A DNA stretch of 41,149 nt from Selenomonadaceae bacterium (lineage in GTDB: Bacteria > Bacillota > Negativicutes > Selenomonadales > Selenomonadaceae): assembly GCA_017554235.1 (NCBI GenBank), contig JAFZIV010000022.1, positions 1 through 41,149 on the forward strand, written 5' to 3'. Below the pieces are notes generated by a model. It made no database searches. It was not told the DNA's origin and saw only the letters and a program-made list of their open reading frames with translations. Of this stretch, positions 1 through 8,986 are shown piece after piece. The position numbers were made by a program, and so were the translations under genes. Positions within the stretch are counted from its first letter, which is position 1. Every line of letters begins with the position of its first letter.

Positions 1-972
1 CCCCCCCAAGGCTGTAAACATTCTGAAAACGAACAAACTTTGCTGAATGTTTCATATGGTGCTACTTATAAACTTTATGACGCCTATAATCTCAAATTTA
101 AATCTCATTGGGAAAAAGATTTGCGTAATGGTAAAGTAACTATTAATCAATCGCATGACGGTAGCGGTCAGCAAGTGGAAGCGGTTATAAACGGCGTTGA
201 AGCTGATGTCGTGACTTTAGCGTTGGCTTATGAAGTCATAGAAATTAAAAACGCCGGACTGATACGCGGAGGTTGGCAAAATGAATTTCCCGACAATTCC
301 AGCCCGTACACATCGACGATAGTTTTTCTTGTCCGCAAAGGCAATCCCAAAAATATCAGTGACTGGGAAGATTTATTGAATGATGATATTGAGATTGTTA
401 CGGGGAATCCAAAAACTTCAGGCGGAGCGCAATGGACTTACTTAGCCGCTTGGGAATACGCAAAACGCAAATTTGACGGCGACGAAAATTTAGTTAAAGA
501 TTTTATGCGGAAAATTTTTCTGAATGTCACGGAATTTGCAAACAGCGTACATAATGCAACGGTGAGATTTGTTAATGACGGTAAAGGCGACGTTTTAATT
601 ACTTGGGAAAATGAAGCGTTAATTTCAGTGCATGAACACCCCGACGATTACGAAATTATTACGCCGAGTTTAAGCATACTTGCCGAACCTACTGTTGCGC
701 TTGTCGATAAAGTTGTTGATAAAAAAGGTACAAGGGAACTTGCAACGGAATATCTCAACTATCTTTATTCGGACGAAGGGCAGGAGATTGCCGCGCAGAA
801 TTTTTATCGTCCGCGCAGTAAAAAAATTTTGAAGAAGTACTCCGATATTTTTAAGCCGTTGGAACTCTTCACGATTGATGATGTATTCGGCGGTTGGGCA
901 TTGGCGTATAAAAAACATTTTGCGGACGGTGCAACTTTCGACCAAGTGACGGAAGGAATTAATTTTCCGTAA
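1..972 (+). CDS. Sulfate/thiosulfate ABC transporter substrate-binding lipoprotein (5'-truncated)
   Basis: The periplasmic or surface solute-binding subunit of a sulfate/thiosulfate ABC importer (Sbp/CysP family). It binds the oxyanion and hands it to CysTWA-type permease and ATPase subunits, which are not in the window. The open frame runs to the left edge, so the start and signal peptide are missing. The first residues read P-P-Q-G-C-K, and the G-C pair looks like the end of a lipobox, suggesting a lipid-anchored mature N terminus. Family hallmarks visible are ADVVTLALAYEV, SPYTSTIVFLVRKGNPKNI, the segment around GNPKTSGGAQWTYLAAW, and VTITWENEA-like residues in the second lobe. The stop at 970-972 overlaps the 3' end of the convergent phosphatase gene by 14 bp. 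The run of seven C at the edge may be an assembly artefact. Sulfate and thiosulfate specificity cannot be separated from sequence alone. Confidence 0.88.
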   Translation, partial: PPQGCKHSENEQTLLNVSYGATYKLYDAYNLKFKSHWEKDLRNGKVTINQSHDGSGQQVEAVINGVEADVVTLALAYEVIEIKNAGLIRGGWQNEFPDNSSPYTSTIVFLVRKGNPKNISDWEDLLNDDIEIVTGNPKTSGGAQWTYLAAWEYAKRKFDGDENLVKDFMRKIFLNVTEFANSVHNATVRFVNDGKGDVLITWENEALISVHEHPDDYEIITPSLSILAEPTVALVDKVVDKKGTRELATEYLNYLYSDEGQEIAAQNFYRPRSKKILKKYSDIFKPLELFTIDDVFGGWALAYKKHFADGATFDQVTEGINFP

Positions 973-1579
973 GATGAGCTGTACTGTTTATAAGTTGAAC
1001 CGTAAAATTTCCGTCGTCAACGCGGAAAATGTTTATAGCCGTGTTAAATTGACTGATTCTCCACAAATTTTTTAAAGGAATACCGAGAACTGCGCATAAA
1101 ATTGTACGATTAATCGAGCCGTGCGCAACGGCTACAATGCGACTGTCGCCATCCAATTCGTGATAGGCGATAATTTTTTTTATTGCGGACATAGCGCGGG
1201 ATTGTGCCTGTTGAAAAGTTTCTGCGCGGGCAAGTCGAAGCTCATCAGGCGCGGTGTAAAAAATTTTTAAATTGTCGGGTTCACTTTTCTCAAGGTCTGA
1301 AAAATATTTACCTTCCCAACTTCCAAAATCAACTTCGCGCAATTCTGAAGTTGTTTGTACCGGCAAATTAAATTTATCGGCGACAAATTTTGCGGTAGTT
1401 TTAGCGCGTGAAAGATCGCTTGAGTAAACCGCGTCAACTTTATCAAAGGGAAAATTTTTTGCAAGTAATTCAGCTTGCCTTAAACCTTCCTCCGAAAGTT
1501 CAACGTCCGAAATGCCTTGTATTCGTGCTGAACGATTCCATAAAGTTACGCCGTGACGTATCAAAATTATTTCTACCAA
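959..1579 (-). CDS. Histidine phosphatase family protein (phosphoglycerate mutase / alpha-ribazole phosphatase-like)
   Basis: A small cytoplasmic phosphatase of the histidine phosphatase superfamily, which transfers phosphate through a catalytic histidine. The N terminus reads VEIILIRHGVTLWN, with the RHG motif near residues 8-10. The second-half motif VAVAHGSINR carries the second catalytic histidine, and YSSDLSRAKTTA and LREVDFGSWEG are also family-typical. The TTG at 1577-1579 is taken as the start because AAGGAGG lies eight bases upstream and the RHG motif then falls at the usual position; a start 20 codons further upstream has no such support. The length of 207 aa fits CobC/GpmB-like members. 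Substrate is unknown: alpha-ribazole phosphate, a phosphoglycerate or another sugar phosphate are all possible, and no cobalamin genes are nearby. The gene overlaps the upstream transporter gene tail to tail. Confidence 0.85.
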   Translation of the reverse strand: MVEIILIRHGVTLWNRSARIQGISDVELSEEGLRQAELLAKNFPFDKVDAVYSSDLSRAKTTAKFVADKFNLPVQTTSELREVDFGSWEGKYFSDLEKSEPDNLKIFYTAPDELRLARAETFQQAQSRAMSAIKKIIAYHELDGDSRIVAVAHGSINRTILCAVLGIPLKNLWRISQFNTAINIFRVDDGNFTVQLINSTAHLTEN

Positions 1580-1623
1580 ATAAAAAACCTCCTTGCGAAA
1601 AAATTTTACTATACTTGTAGGGA

Positions 1624-1653
1624 TTGACGCAATATCCAAATTTGTAATATACT
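1624..1653 (+). promoter_or_regulatory. Sigma-70-type promoter for the exported protein-aroF-tyrA unit
   Basis: TTGACG at 1624-1629 and TATACT at 1648-1653 with an 18-bp spacer, about 30 bp upstream of the ATG at 1682. It also lies just upstream of the divergent phosphatase gene, so the two promoters probably overlap here. Confidence 0.5.
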
Positions 1654-1681
1654 TGCCATAAAATTTTGAGGAGGGAATTTT

Positions 1682-2407
1682 ATGCGGAAACTTACTGCAA
1701 TGTTTATGTTAGTCGCTGTGTTGATTATGGCAACAGTGACTTGTCAAGCTATGGATTATCAAGATATACCGATTAGTCAAGCTTTCGGCAAAAACGGGAT
1801 TGCTACCGGCGAATGGTACGACACGAACGGAAATTTAGTTTTAACGATTAACGACGGTTACATTAACGGCGAGCAAATTATTTCTGCCGGTTATACAGGT
1901 GACACGGTTGCGTTTTATAAATTTCGCGTGAAGGACGGCGAAAGTTACAAAGACATAGAAATTTTAAATTTCGGTAGCCAAGAACCTGAACATAATATGC
2001 TGGTTTTAGACGATCATAAAGTTCTTAGGCAGTCGCAAAATCCTCAATATTTTGAATCAATCGGCGGAATTTATTTGGGTATGTCGAAAAATAAAGTTAT
2101 GTCGATTTACGGCGAACCCTTAAGCGTCGAGAATCAGCCCGTAAGAAAAGATGCTACTTGGACTTACAACGGCTTTGAAGTTTTTTTCCACTACGACGTT
2201 GTAACAAGCATTACGATTTACGGCAGAGGTGACAGGCGTTTTGATTTGTCGGGACTTTCCGCAAACAGTTCAAAGGAAGATTTTGAACGCAAGTACGAAA
2301 CTAAATTTAGTGGACGCGGAAATTTAAATATCGGTCACGGTGAAGTTATTAACGTTCGTGACGGCAGAGCTACTTTGCAAATTTTAACGCCGGGATATGT
2401 ATTCTAA
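1682..2407 (+). CDS. Exported protein of unknown function with a BamE-like segment
   Basis: I do not recognise a named family. Residues 1-23 form a signal peptide: positively charged MRK, a hydrophobic core, then a likely cleavage site around TCQA/MDY. The mature part is beta-rich. From about residue 128 it contains IGGIYLGMSKNKVMSIYGEP, which resembles the short repeat of BamE/SmpA-like and other small envelope proteins (I-x-L-G-M-S...V...Y-G-x-P); this suggests an envelope location but not a function. The start has a good GAGGAGG site. Only 16 bp separate its stop from aroF, so it is probably cotranscribed with aroF-tyrA from the promoter at 1624-1653, although no link to aromatic synthesis is evident. 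Confidence 0.7.
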   Translation: MRKLTAMFMLVAVLIMATVTCQAMDYQDIPISQAFGKNGIATGEWYDTNGNLVLTINDGYINGEQIISAGYTGDTVAFYKFRVKDGESYKDIEILNFGSQEPEHNMLVLDDHKVLRQSQNPQYFESIGGIYLGMSKNKVMSIYGEPLSVENQPVRKDATWTYNGFEVFFHYDVVTSITIYGRGDRRFDLSGLSANSSKEDFERKYETKFSGRGNLNIGHGEVINVRDGRATLQILTPGYVF

Positions 2408-2423
2408 GGAGGAACTTTTTTAA

Positions 2424-3437
2424 ATGATTGTAGTAATGGCACCGAGTGCAACTAAAAAAAATCTTGATAACGTTATCAAAAAAATTGAGTCATTGAATTT
2501 GAGGACGCACCTTTCAACGGGCGACGAGCGCACGATTGTCGGAGTTATAGGCGACAAAAAAATTATTGCTAATCTTGAAATGGATATGATGGCAGGCGTT
2601 GAAAAGACTGTTCACATTACAGAAAAATATAAACTTGTCAGCCGTGAGTTTAATCCGGCAGATACGATTATTGATGTTGACGGCGTGAAAATTGGCGGCA
2701 ATGAAATTGTTGTAATGGCTGGACCTTGTGCCGTTGAAAGTGCAGAGCAACTTCGTGAAGCTGCTAAAGCGGTTAGCAGTTGCGGAGCTAAAATTCTGCG
2801 CGGAGGTGCATTTAAGCCGCGTACTTCCCCGTATGATTTTCAAGGATTGGGCGAGGAAGGCTTAAAACTTTTGCGTGAAACGGCAGACGAATTTGGTATG
2901 AAAGTCGTTACTGAAATTGTTGAGGGCGGCGATATTGAACTGGTTGAAAGTTACGCAGATATTTTACAAGTCGGCGCACGCAATATGCAAAATTTCCAAA
3001 TGCTTAAGGCGTTGGGAAAATGTAAAAAGCCTGTAATGTTAAAGCGCGGACTTTCGGCGACGATTAACGAATGGCTGAACGCGGCGGAATATATTATGAA
3101 GGGCGGCAACGAAAAAGTTATTTTCTGCGAACGAGGAATCAGAACTTACGAAACTTACACGCGTAACACTTTGGATTTGGCGGCAGTCGTCGCGATTAAA
3201 AATTTGTCACACTTGCCGATAGTTGTAGACCCAAGTCACGGCACTGGGCGCAGAGATATGATAGCTCCAATGTCAAGGGCGGCAATCGCGGCTGGCGCAG
3301 ATGCGTTAATGATTGAAGTTCATCCGCACCCTGAAGTTGCACTTTCTGACGGCAATCAATCACTCACACCTGAAGATTTTAAAAAATTAATGTCGGAACT
3401 TAACGGTATTGCAAATGTTGTTGGCAGGACTTTATGA
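2424..3437 (+). CDS. aroF: 3-deoxy-7-phosphoheptulonate synthase (DAHP synthase, type I-beta)
   Basis: Catalyses the first step of the shikimate pathway, condensing phosphoenolpyruvate with erythrose 4-phosphate to give DAHP. Residues 1-70 form the ferredoxin-like regulatory domain that confers aromatic amino acid feedback in the type I-beta subfamily (as in Thermotoga). The (beta/alpha)8 barrel follows, with VMAGPCAVES, LRGGAFKPRTSPYDFQG, QVGARNMQNF, VMLKRGLSAT and VDPSHGTGRRD, which carry the PEP, metal and E4P ligands. The length of 337 aa is normal for this form. The ATG follows AAGGAGG. Its stop overlaps the tyrA start in an ATGA junction, so translation of the two is coupled. An alternative assignment to KdsA is ruled out by the N-terminal domain and the neighbouring gene. 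Confidence 0.96.
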   Translation: MIVVMAPSATKKNLDNVIKKIESLNLRTHLSTGDERTIVGVIGDKKIIANLEMDMMAGVEKTVHITEKYKLVSREFNPADTIIDVDGVKIGGNEIVVMAGPCAVESAEQLREAAKAVSSCGAKILRGGAFKPRTSPYDFQGLGEEGLKLLRETADEFGMKVVTEIVEGGDIELVESYADILQVGARNMQNFQMLKALGKCKKPVMLKRGLSATINEWLNAAEYIMKGGNEKVIFCERGIRTYETYTRNTLDLAAVVAIKNLSHLPIVVDPSHGTGRRDMIAPMSRAAIAAGADALMIEVHPHPEVALSDGNQSLTPEDFKKLMSELNGIANVVGRTL

Positions 3438-4321
3438 AAACTAAACTTGCAATAATAGGCGTCGGCTTAATTGGCGGTTCATTGGGACTTTGTTTGAAAG
3501 ATAAACTCGGCGATAAAATTTTTATCACGGGACTTTGTCGGACGGAAAAATCTATGAAAGCCGCTATGGAACTTGGCGCGGTTGATTATGCTGACTACGA
3601 TTTAGAAAAAGTTGTCGGCGATGCAGATATAATTTTCTTAAGCCCGCCTGTTCTGCAGATTGTGCCAATGGTTAAAAAAATTTTGCCATACCTTAAAGAC
3701 GGCGCGATTATCACAGATGCAGGAAGTACGAAACAATTTATTTGGCATGAGCTGAAAAAAATTCTGCCGCCGAATATTTATTATATTGCCGGTCACCCGA
3801 TGACCGGGCGCGAAAAATCAGGCGTCACTGCCGCAAATAAAGATTTGTTCAAAAATAAAGCTTATGTTATCGTTGAGGATACCGGCGCACCTGCTGAAGC
3901 TCACGAAAAGCTTATGTCAATTTTGAAGTTGACGGAAGCTAATTTTACGACGCTTGACATTGCTAAACATGATCGTTGCGCGTCGATAATCAGTCACGTT
4001 CCTCACGTTACGGCGGCGGCTCTCGTAACTTTGTTAAACCGCGCAGGTGACGATTTAAATTCTTGTCTGAAACTGATTGGCGGCGGCTTTAAAGATACAA
4101 CACGAATTGCCAGTTCAAACGCTGATATGTGGGCGGATATTTGCATAACCAACGCGGACGCAATTTCTAATAATCTGCGCGATTTACAAAAAATTTTGGG
4201 CGAAGTTATAACGGCGATTGACGCAGGAGACAGGCAAGCGATTCACAATTATTTTGCGAAGTCTAAAGAACGGCGCGATGAAATTTTGAGAACTGTAGAG
4301 AAAAAATTTGATCCGAATTAA
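3434..4321 (+). CDS. tyrA: Prephenate dehydrogenase
   Basis: Oxidatively decarboxylates prephenate to 4-hydroxyphenylpyruvate using NAD(P)+ on the way to tyrosine. The N-terminal Rossmann fold begins IIGVGLIGGSLG. The catalytic region shows AGHPMTGREKSG and the helical dimerisation domain has HDRCASIISHVPHV, with the conserved histidines of the TyrA family. At 295 aa it ends without an ACT regulatory domain, so feedback control of this branch probably rests on the regulatory domain of the upstream DAHP synthase. The ATG overlaps the aroF stop by 4 bp. A heptad-repeat hairpin begins directly after its stop codon. Confidence 0.95.
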   Translation: MKTKLAIIGVGLIGGSLGLCLKDKLGDKIFITGLCRTEKSMKAAMELGAVDYADYDLEKVVGDADIIFLSPPVLQIVPMVKKILPYLKDGAIITDAGSTKQFIWHELKKILPPNIYYIAGHPMTGREKSGVTAANKDLFKNKAYVIVEDTGAPAEAHEKLMSILKLTEANFTTLDIAKHDRCASIISHVPHVTAAALVTLLNRAGDDLNSCLKLIGGGFKDTTRIASSNADMWADICITNADAISNNLRDLQKILGEVITAIDAGDRQAIHNYFAKSKERRDEILRTVEKKFDPN

Positions 4322-4400
4322 TTTAGTAAATAGTTGATAGTAAATAGTGAATAGTACTATCCGCTAAACTATTAACTATTTACTGTTCACTATTCACTAA
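4322..4400 (+). repeat. Heptad-repeat hairpin element 1 (tyrA-hisF gap)
   Basis: Degenerate 7-nt units (AGTAAAT, AGTTGAT, AGTAAAT, AGTGAAT) are followed after a short spacer by their reverse complements, giving a long imperfect hairpin. It occupies the whole space from the tyrA stop to the hisF ribosome binding site (AAGGGG). Related elements lie at 6130, 18408, 28741, 37682 and 41045. The 7-nt period rules out coding. Confidence 0.85.
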
Positions 4401-4412
4401 GGGGATTTAAAT

Positions 4413-5174
4413 ATGCTGACAAAAAGAATAATTCCGTGTCTTGACGTCAAGGCAGGGCGTGTTGTCAAGGGTACAAATTTTGTTGGACTTCGTGACGCGG
4501 GAGATCCCGTCGAACTTGCCAAACGCTATGATGAGGAACGCGCGGACGAACTTGTTTTTCTGGATATAAGCGCGTCTCATGAAAGGCGCGGAACAATGGT
4601 TGAAGTTGCAAAAAATTGCGCGGCGCAGGTATTTATTCCCTTTACGGTTGGCGGCGGCATTCGGACTGTTGAAAGTATGCGCACAATGTTAAAAGCCGGT
4701 GCTGATAAAATTTCCGTCAATACCGCTGCTGTTGACAATCCGCAAATTATTTATGAAGGCGCGAAAAAATTTGGCAGTCAATGTATTGTGTTGGCAGTTG
4801 ACGCTAAACGACGTGAAGACGGTAACGGTTGGGAAATTTATACTCACGGCGGAAGAACTCCTACGGGACTGGACGCTATCGAATGGGTTCAAAAGGGCGT
4901 AGGACTCGGCGCAGGAGAAATTTTGTTGACGAGTATGGACGCTGACGGCACAAAGGACGGTTACGATATTGAACTTACCCGCGCAGTTAGTGAAGCTGTC
5001 AACGTTCCTGTTATCGCGTCGGGCGGCGCAGGTACTTTTGAACATTTCCTTCAAGTTTTGACTGAAGGCAAAGCGGACGCAGTTTTAGCCGCATCAGTTT
5101 TTCATTACGGGCAATATTCGATTCGGCAGGTTAAAGAATTTTTAAAGATTCACGGCATTGAAGTTCGTTTCTAA
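4413..5174 (+). CDS. hisF: Imidazole glycerol phosphate synthase cyclase subunit
   Basis: HisF cyclises PRFAR with ammonia supplied by HisH to give imidazole glycerol phosphate plus AICAR, the fifth committed step of histidine synthesis. It is a 253-aa (beta/alpha)8 barrel with both catalytic aspartates at the classical positions: D11 in [15 protein letters not shown] and D130 in VLAVDAKRR. The phosphate-binding motifs TVGGGIRT and [12 protein letters not shown] are intact. No other his gene is adjacent, so the pathway is dispersed or this gene lies outside a main his operon. AICAR links it to purine synthesis, whose genes purF and purA lie just downstream on the other strand. A hairpin repeat sits directly before its Shine-Dalgarno. 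Confidence 0.97.
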   Translation: MLTKRIIPCLDVKAGRVVKGTNFVGLRDAGDPVELAKRYDEERADELVFLDISASHERRGTMVEVAKNCAAQVFIPFTVGGGIRTVESMRTMLKAGADKISVNTAAVDNPQIIYEGAKKFGSQCIVLAVDAKRREDGNGWEIYTHGGRTPTGLDAIEWVQKGVGLGAGEILLTSMDADGTKDGYDIELTRAVSEAVNVPVIASGGAGTFEHFLQVLTEGKADAVLAASVFHYGQYSIRQVKEFLKIHGIEVRF

Positions 5175-5182
5175 AATAAAAA

Positions 5183-5218
5183 AGCCTTAAGGAAAAATTT
5201 TTCCCTAAGGTTTTTTTG
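5183..5218. terminator. Bidirectional intrinsic terminator between hisF and yraN
   Basis: An inverted repeat CCTTAAGG / CCCTAAGG with an A/T-rich centre is flanked by an A run on one side and a T run on the other. It therefore works as a Rho-independent terminator for hisF (+) and for the convergent yraN (-). Confidence 0.85.
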
Positions 5219-5234
5219 TTGTCTAAAATTTTAA

Positions 5235-5603
5235 TTACGCATTAACTTCAAAGGCGTTTTCAATGTGCCGCGCAGAAAATTTTACACCGTCAGAATAAAT
5301 TTCTATCACGTCGAATCGGCAAGCTTTATCAAAATATTTTTCGTCCTGTAGAAAAACGCTGGCCGCCTCAATAATTTTTTGTTGCTTACGAAAATTAACC
5401 GCCTCAACGGGCAAGCCGTGTTTCATATCGGAACGCGTCTTAACTTCCACAAAAACTATCACGCCGTCAATCTCTGCAACAATATCAATTTCCGCCGAAC
5501 GTACACGAAAATTTTTTTTAATGATTTTGTAGCCGTGACTTTCAAGATAATTTGCCGCAAAAATTTCTCCCGCGTTACCAAGATTTTTTGTCCGCGCAGT
5601 CAT
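5235..5603 (-). CDS. yraN: YraN family (UPF0102) endonuclease-like protein
   Basis: A small 122-aa protein of the UPF0102/YraN family, which has a restriction-endonuclease-like fold. The expected motif is visible: GNAGEIFAANYLESHGYKI, then SAEIDIVAEIDGVIVFVEVKTRS, where E-I-D and V-E-V-K-T supply the D-(E/x)xK metal-binding residues. A role in Holliday-junction or other DNA processing is proposed for the family but is not firmly established. The ATG overlaps the stop of the upstream nitroreductase in a TAATG junction, so translation is likely coupled. It is the last gene before the shared terminator. Confidence 0.92.
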   Translation of the reverse strand: MTARTKNLGNAGEIFAANYLESHGYKIIKKNFRVRSAEIDIVAEIDGVIVFVEVKTRSDMKHGLPVEAVNFRKQQKIIEAASVFLQDEKYFDKACRFDVIEIYSDGVKFSARHIENAFEVNA

Positions 5604-6115
5604 TATAATTCAGTTACGACTTCTGAAATATTTCTGCGGTCTTCATGACGGTTGGACGGTTTAGCATCATCAGCAGGATAACCAATCGGGAAGACTGCTA
5701 TTAACTCGTAACATTTCATTTCAGGAAAAAGTTGTTGCAATTTCGGTGCGTCGAAGTAACCTACCCACGTTGTGCCAAGCCCTTCATCTTGGACGGCAAG
5801 CATTATGTGCGTTGCAATTATTGCGCCGTCAATCTGCGCGAAGTTCATTTTGTCGAAGGGACGTATAAAAGCTTCCTCGTAATTCACGCCGACAATCAAT
5901 GCCAATTCCGCGCCGAAAGTAAAGTTGGTAGTCTGTTTAAGTTTTTCCATAGCGGCAGGCGATGAAAGTTTCCAAATTTTATACGGCTGAATATTTTTTG
6001 CGGTAGGAGCGGCAATAGCGGCTTGTAAAATTCTGTCAATTTTTTCAGGTTCAATAGGTTTATTTGTCAACTTTCTGCACGAATAACGCGCCTTCGCCAA
6101 TTCTAAAAATCCCAT
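5603..6115 (-). CDS. Nitroreductase family protein (FMN-dependent)
   Basis: A 170-aa FMN-dependent oxidoreductase of the nitroreductase family. The N terminus FLELAKARYSCRKLTNKPIE contains the R-(Y/R)S-x-R FMN-phosphate motif. AAIAAPTAKNIQPYKIW, LAVQDEGLGTTWVGYFDAP and FPIGYPADDAKPSNR are further family signatures. The ATG at 6113-6115 is chosen because AAAGGAGG lies upstream; a start 22 codons earlier would place the N terminus inside an intergenic repeat and is rejected. Substrate cannot be inferred. It is separated from purF only by a hairpin repeat and is coupled to yraN downstream. Confidence 0.9.
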   Translation of the reverse strand: MGFLELAKARYSCRKLTNKPIEPEKIDRILQAAIAAPTAKNIQPYKIWKLSSPAAMEKLKQTTNFTFGAELALIVGVNYEEAFIRPFDKMNFAQIDGAIIATHIMLAVQDEGLGTTWVGYFDAPKLQQLFPEMKCYELIAVFPIGYPADDAKPSNRHEDRRNISEVVTEL

Positions 6116-6129
6116 AAAAATTTCCTCCT

Positions 6130-6205
6130 TTGTAGTTGATAGTGAATAGTGAATAGTGAATAGTATTTTTTCACTACTCACTATTTACTAACCACTATTC
6201 ACTAA
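6130..6205 (-). repeat. Heptad-repeat hairpin element 2 (purF-nitroreductase gap)
   Basis: Three tandem AGTGAAT-type units and their inverse, separated by a T-rich loop, form a long hairpin. On the minus strand it starts at the purF stop codon and ends about ten bases before the nitroreductase Shine-Dalgarno, so it fills the intercistronic space in the same manner as element 1. Confidence 0.85.
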
Positions 6206-7635
6206 CGTTCATAATCTCCGCGAATATCCTCAACGGGCGGGTCAACAGGATAATTTCCGCTAAAACAAGCGTCACATATCGGCAAGCCGCCTGAAAGTTC
6301 CGTCAAGCTTTCAATAGGCAAATAGCCTAACGAATCCGCGCCAATAATTTTACAAATTTCTTCAACAGTTCGCCCGTTGGCAATCAGCTGATCTTCTTTC
6401 GGAATGTCAATTCCAAAATAACACGGGTGCTTAAACGGAGGACTTGAAACGCGCATATGAACTTCCTTTGCGCCAGCTTCCCTAAGCATTGTTATAATTT
6501 GGTTGCAAGTTGTCCCGCGTACAATCGAATCGTCAACAATTATAATTTTCTTATCTTCAACAACATCGCGCAGTGCATTCAATTTAATTTTGACACTCTT
6601 AACGCGGCTTGACTGTCCCGGCTTAATAAATGTTCGTCCGACATAAGTATTTTTTGTAAACGCAATGCCGTATGGAATTTTCGACTCCATAGAATAACCG
6701 AGAGCCGCCATATTTCCTGACTCCGGCACGCCTACAACTAAATCTGCCTCAACAGGATGAGTTTGCGCCAAAATTTTTCCCGCAGTAATACGCGACTTGG
6801 TTACGCTCATTCCGTCAAATTTTGTATCGGGACGGCAAAAATAAATGTACTCGAAAACACAACGCGCAACTTTTTCCGGCTCAATCGCCAAATCTAAATT
6901 TGATTCTATTGTACCGTCAGGCAAAATGGTTACGACTTCGCCCGGCAAAACGTCACGAACAAATTCAGCGTTAATCGTTTCCAACGCGCAGGTTTCAGAC
7001 GTGATGATATAAGCGTTGTCAAGCTTGCCGATAACCAGCGGACGAAATCCCCAAGGATCGCGTGCGCCTACTAATTTTCGCGGGCTGGCTAATACGAAAG
7101 AATACGCACCCAAAATTTTATCCATAGCCCTAACCGTCGCCGCTTGAACGGAACGGCTTTTAATTCTTTCGCGAGCAATATGGTAAGCAATGGTTTCGGT
7201 ATCAGTCGTCGTCTGAAAAATCGCGCCACCCATTGCAAGTTCACTGCGTAGTTGCGGCGTATTAACCAAATTACCGTTATGGGCAAGCATTAAAGTTCCC
7301 TTTGCGTAGGCAAGCACGAGCGGTTGAGAATTTTCACGACTTGACGCGCCCGCCGTTGAGTAACGCACGTGACCGACGCCTAAATTTCCTTTTAGCGTCG
7401 CCAAATTATTTTCGTTGAAAACTTTATTGACACGCCCCAAATCTTTGTGAGCAAATACAAGATTTTTCCCGTTTAAAGTATTCGTTACGGCAATGCCCGC
7501 GCTTTCCTGCCCGCGATGTTGCAAGGCGTAAAGCCCGTAGTAAATTGTTGACGCAACGTCCCCGCCCGATAAATCGTACATTCCGAAAACGCCGCAATCT
7601 TCACCGACAGTTTTTTCTGATACACCGAAATCCAT
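6202..7635 (-). CDS. purF: Amidophosphoribosyltransferase
   Basis: Converts PRPP and glutamine to 5-phosphoribosylamine, the committed step of purine synthesis. The nucleophile is C14 in EDCGVFGMY, so residues 1-13 look like the propeptide removed during maturation. The Ntn glutaminase domain is followed by the phosphoribosyltransferase domain with the PRPP loop IIIVDDSIVRGTT (about 365-377). Cysteines at 259, 405, 454 and 457 match the [4Fe-4S] ligands of the Bacillus-type enzyme, so an oxygen-sensitive cluster is predicted. Length is 477 aa. The ATG follows AAAGGAGG. It lies 15 bp downstream of purA and is presumably cotranscribed with it. Confidence 0.97.
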   Translation of the reverse strand: MDFGVSEKTVGEDCGVFGMYDLSGGDVASTIYYGLYALQHRGQESAGIAVTNTLNGKNLVFAHKDLGRVNKVFNENNLATLKGNLGVGHVRYSTAGASSRENSQPLVLAYAKGTLMLAHNGNLVNTPQLRSELAMGGAIFQTTTDTETIAYHIARERIKSRSVQAATVRAMDKILGAYSFVLASPRKLVGARDPWGFRPLVIGKLDNAYIITSETCALETINAEFVRDVLPGEVVTILPDGTIESNLDLAIEPEKVARCVFEYIYFCRPDTKFDGMSVTKSRITAGKILAQTHPVEADLVVGVPESGNMAALGYSMESKIPYGIAFTKNTYVGRTFIKPGQSSRVKSVKIKLNALRDVVEDKKIIIVDDSIVRGTTCNQIITMLREAGAKEVHMRVSSPPFKHPCYFGIDIPKEDQLIANGRTVEEICKIIGADSLGYLPIESLTELSGGLPICDACFSGNYPVDPPVEDIRGDYER

Positions 7636-7650
7636 TGGAGTTAGCCTCCT

Positions 7651-8937
7651 TTAAAAAATATTTTCAGCTACGATTATTGTTTGGTCTCTATTCGGTCCGA
7701 CGGAAACAATTCCCAAATCAATTTTCGTAACTTCCGCCATACGTTGAAGATATTTTTTCGCATTGGCAGGTAAATCTTCATAGCGTCTGATTTTAGAAAT
7801 ATCAGCTTTCCAACCTTCAAAAGTTTCGTAAACCGGCTTAACCTTAGCAAGAATTTTTAAGCTGGCGGGAATTTCATTTAAAATTTTTCCGTCGACTTCG
7901 TAAGCCACGCACATTTTAATTTCGTCGAAGCCGTCAAGAATATCAAGCCTCGTTACCGCCATATAATCGATACCTGAAAGTTGCCCCGCGTATTTGACAA
8001 CGCAAGCGTCAAGCCAACCTGTTCTGCGCGGACGTCCTGTTACCGTTCCAAATTCGTGTCCTGCCTCACGAAGTTTATCGCCAATTTCGTTTAACTGTTC
8101 GGTAGGGAAGGGACCTTCGCCGACGCGCGTGCAATATGCCTTTACGACGCCAACAACTTTATCAATTTTTTTCGGAGCAATTCCCGTTCCTACAGCAACG
8201 CCGCCGCTAATCGGATGACTCGCCGTAACGTAGGGATATGTACCAAAATCTACGTCAAGCATCGTCGCCTGTGCGCCTTCAAATAAAATTTTTTTACCCG
8301 CGTCAATTTCATCATTAAGAAAGCTGATTGTATCGCAAACATACGGCGCAATTCTTTCAGCGTAAGCTTGATATTCGCTTAAAATTTCTTCGTAGTCAAG
8401 CGGCGCGTGATTGTAAACTTTCTGAAGGATAAGATTTTTTTGCTCTAAAACTTCGCGGCACTTTGCGGCAAATTCTTCACGGTCAATTAAGTCACAAACT
8501 CTAATTCCGATTCTGTCATCCTTGTCAATGTAGCAAGGACCGATACCGCGTTTAGTTGTACCAATTTTTTTCTCGCCGCGCAGATTTTCGTTAAGCTCGT
8601 CTAAAAGTTTGTGCCATGTCATAACTACATGAGCGCGATTAGAAATTTTTATGTTGGCAGTGTCGACGCCGCGATTTTTCATAGCGTCAACTTCTTCAAG
8701 AAAAACTTGCGGATCAAAAACTACGCCGTTACCAATAACGCAATTTGTTCCTTTGTACAAAATACCTGACGGCATAAGGCGTAATTTATATTCCTCACCG
8801 TTGACGCTGACGGTATGTCCCGCATTGGAACCGCCTTGAAATCTTACAACGGTATCAGCTTGCGCGGCAAGATAATCGACAATTTTACCTTTTCCTTCGT
8901 CGCCCCACTGCGTACCGCTTATTACAACTGTTGACAT
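7651..8937 (-). CDS. purA: Adenylosuccinate synthetase
   Basis: GTP-dependent conversion of IMP and aspartate to adenylosuccinate, the first step from IMP to AMP. The P-loop-like motif SGTQWGDEGKGKIVDYLA is at the N terminus, with GSNAGHTV, GIGPCYIDKDDRIGIR, VGTGIAP and VTGRPRRTGWLD following. The length of 428 aa is standard. The start has GGGGAGG upstream. It is the first gene of the minus-strand unit purA-purF-nitroreductase-yraN and has its own promoter at 8987-9015. Confidence 0.97.
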   Translation of the reverse strand: MSTVVISGTQWGDEGKGKIVDYLAAQADTVVRFQGGSNAGHTVSVNGEEYKLRLMPSGILYKGTNCVIGNGVVFDPQVFLEEVDAMKNRGVDTANIKISNRAHVVMTWHKLLDELNENLRGEKKIGTTKRGIGPCYIDKDDRIGIRVCDLIDREEFAAKCREVLEQKNLILQKVYNHAPLDYEEILSEYQAYAERIAPYVCDTISFLNDEIDAGKKILFEGAQATMLDVDFGTYPYVTASHPISGGVAVGTGIAPKKIDKVVGVVKAYCTRVGEGPFPTEQLNEIGDKLREAGHEFGTVTGRPRRTGWLDACVVKYAGQLSGIDYMAVTRLDILDGFDEIKMCVAYEVDGKILNEIPASLKILAKVKPVYETFEGWKADISKIRRYEDLPANAKKYLQRMAEVTKIDLGIVSVGPNRDQTIIVAENIF

Positions 8938-8986
8938 TAAAAATATTTCCTCCCCAATAAAATTTCTTGGAAAAATTTTTTACTTT

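Noticed and set aside
6115..6181. N-terminal extension of the nitroreductase
   Set aside because: The extra 22 residues are translated repeat sequence, and a strong ribosome binding site precedes the internal ATG.
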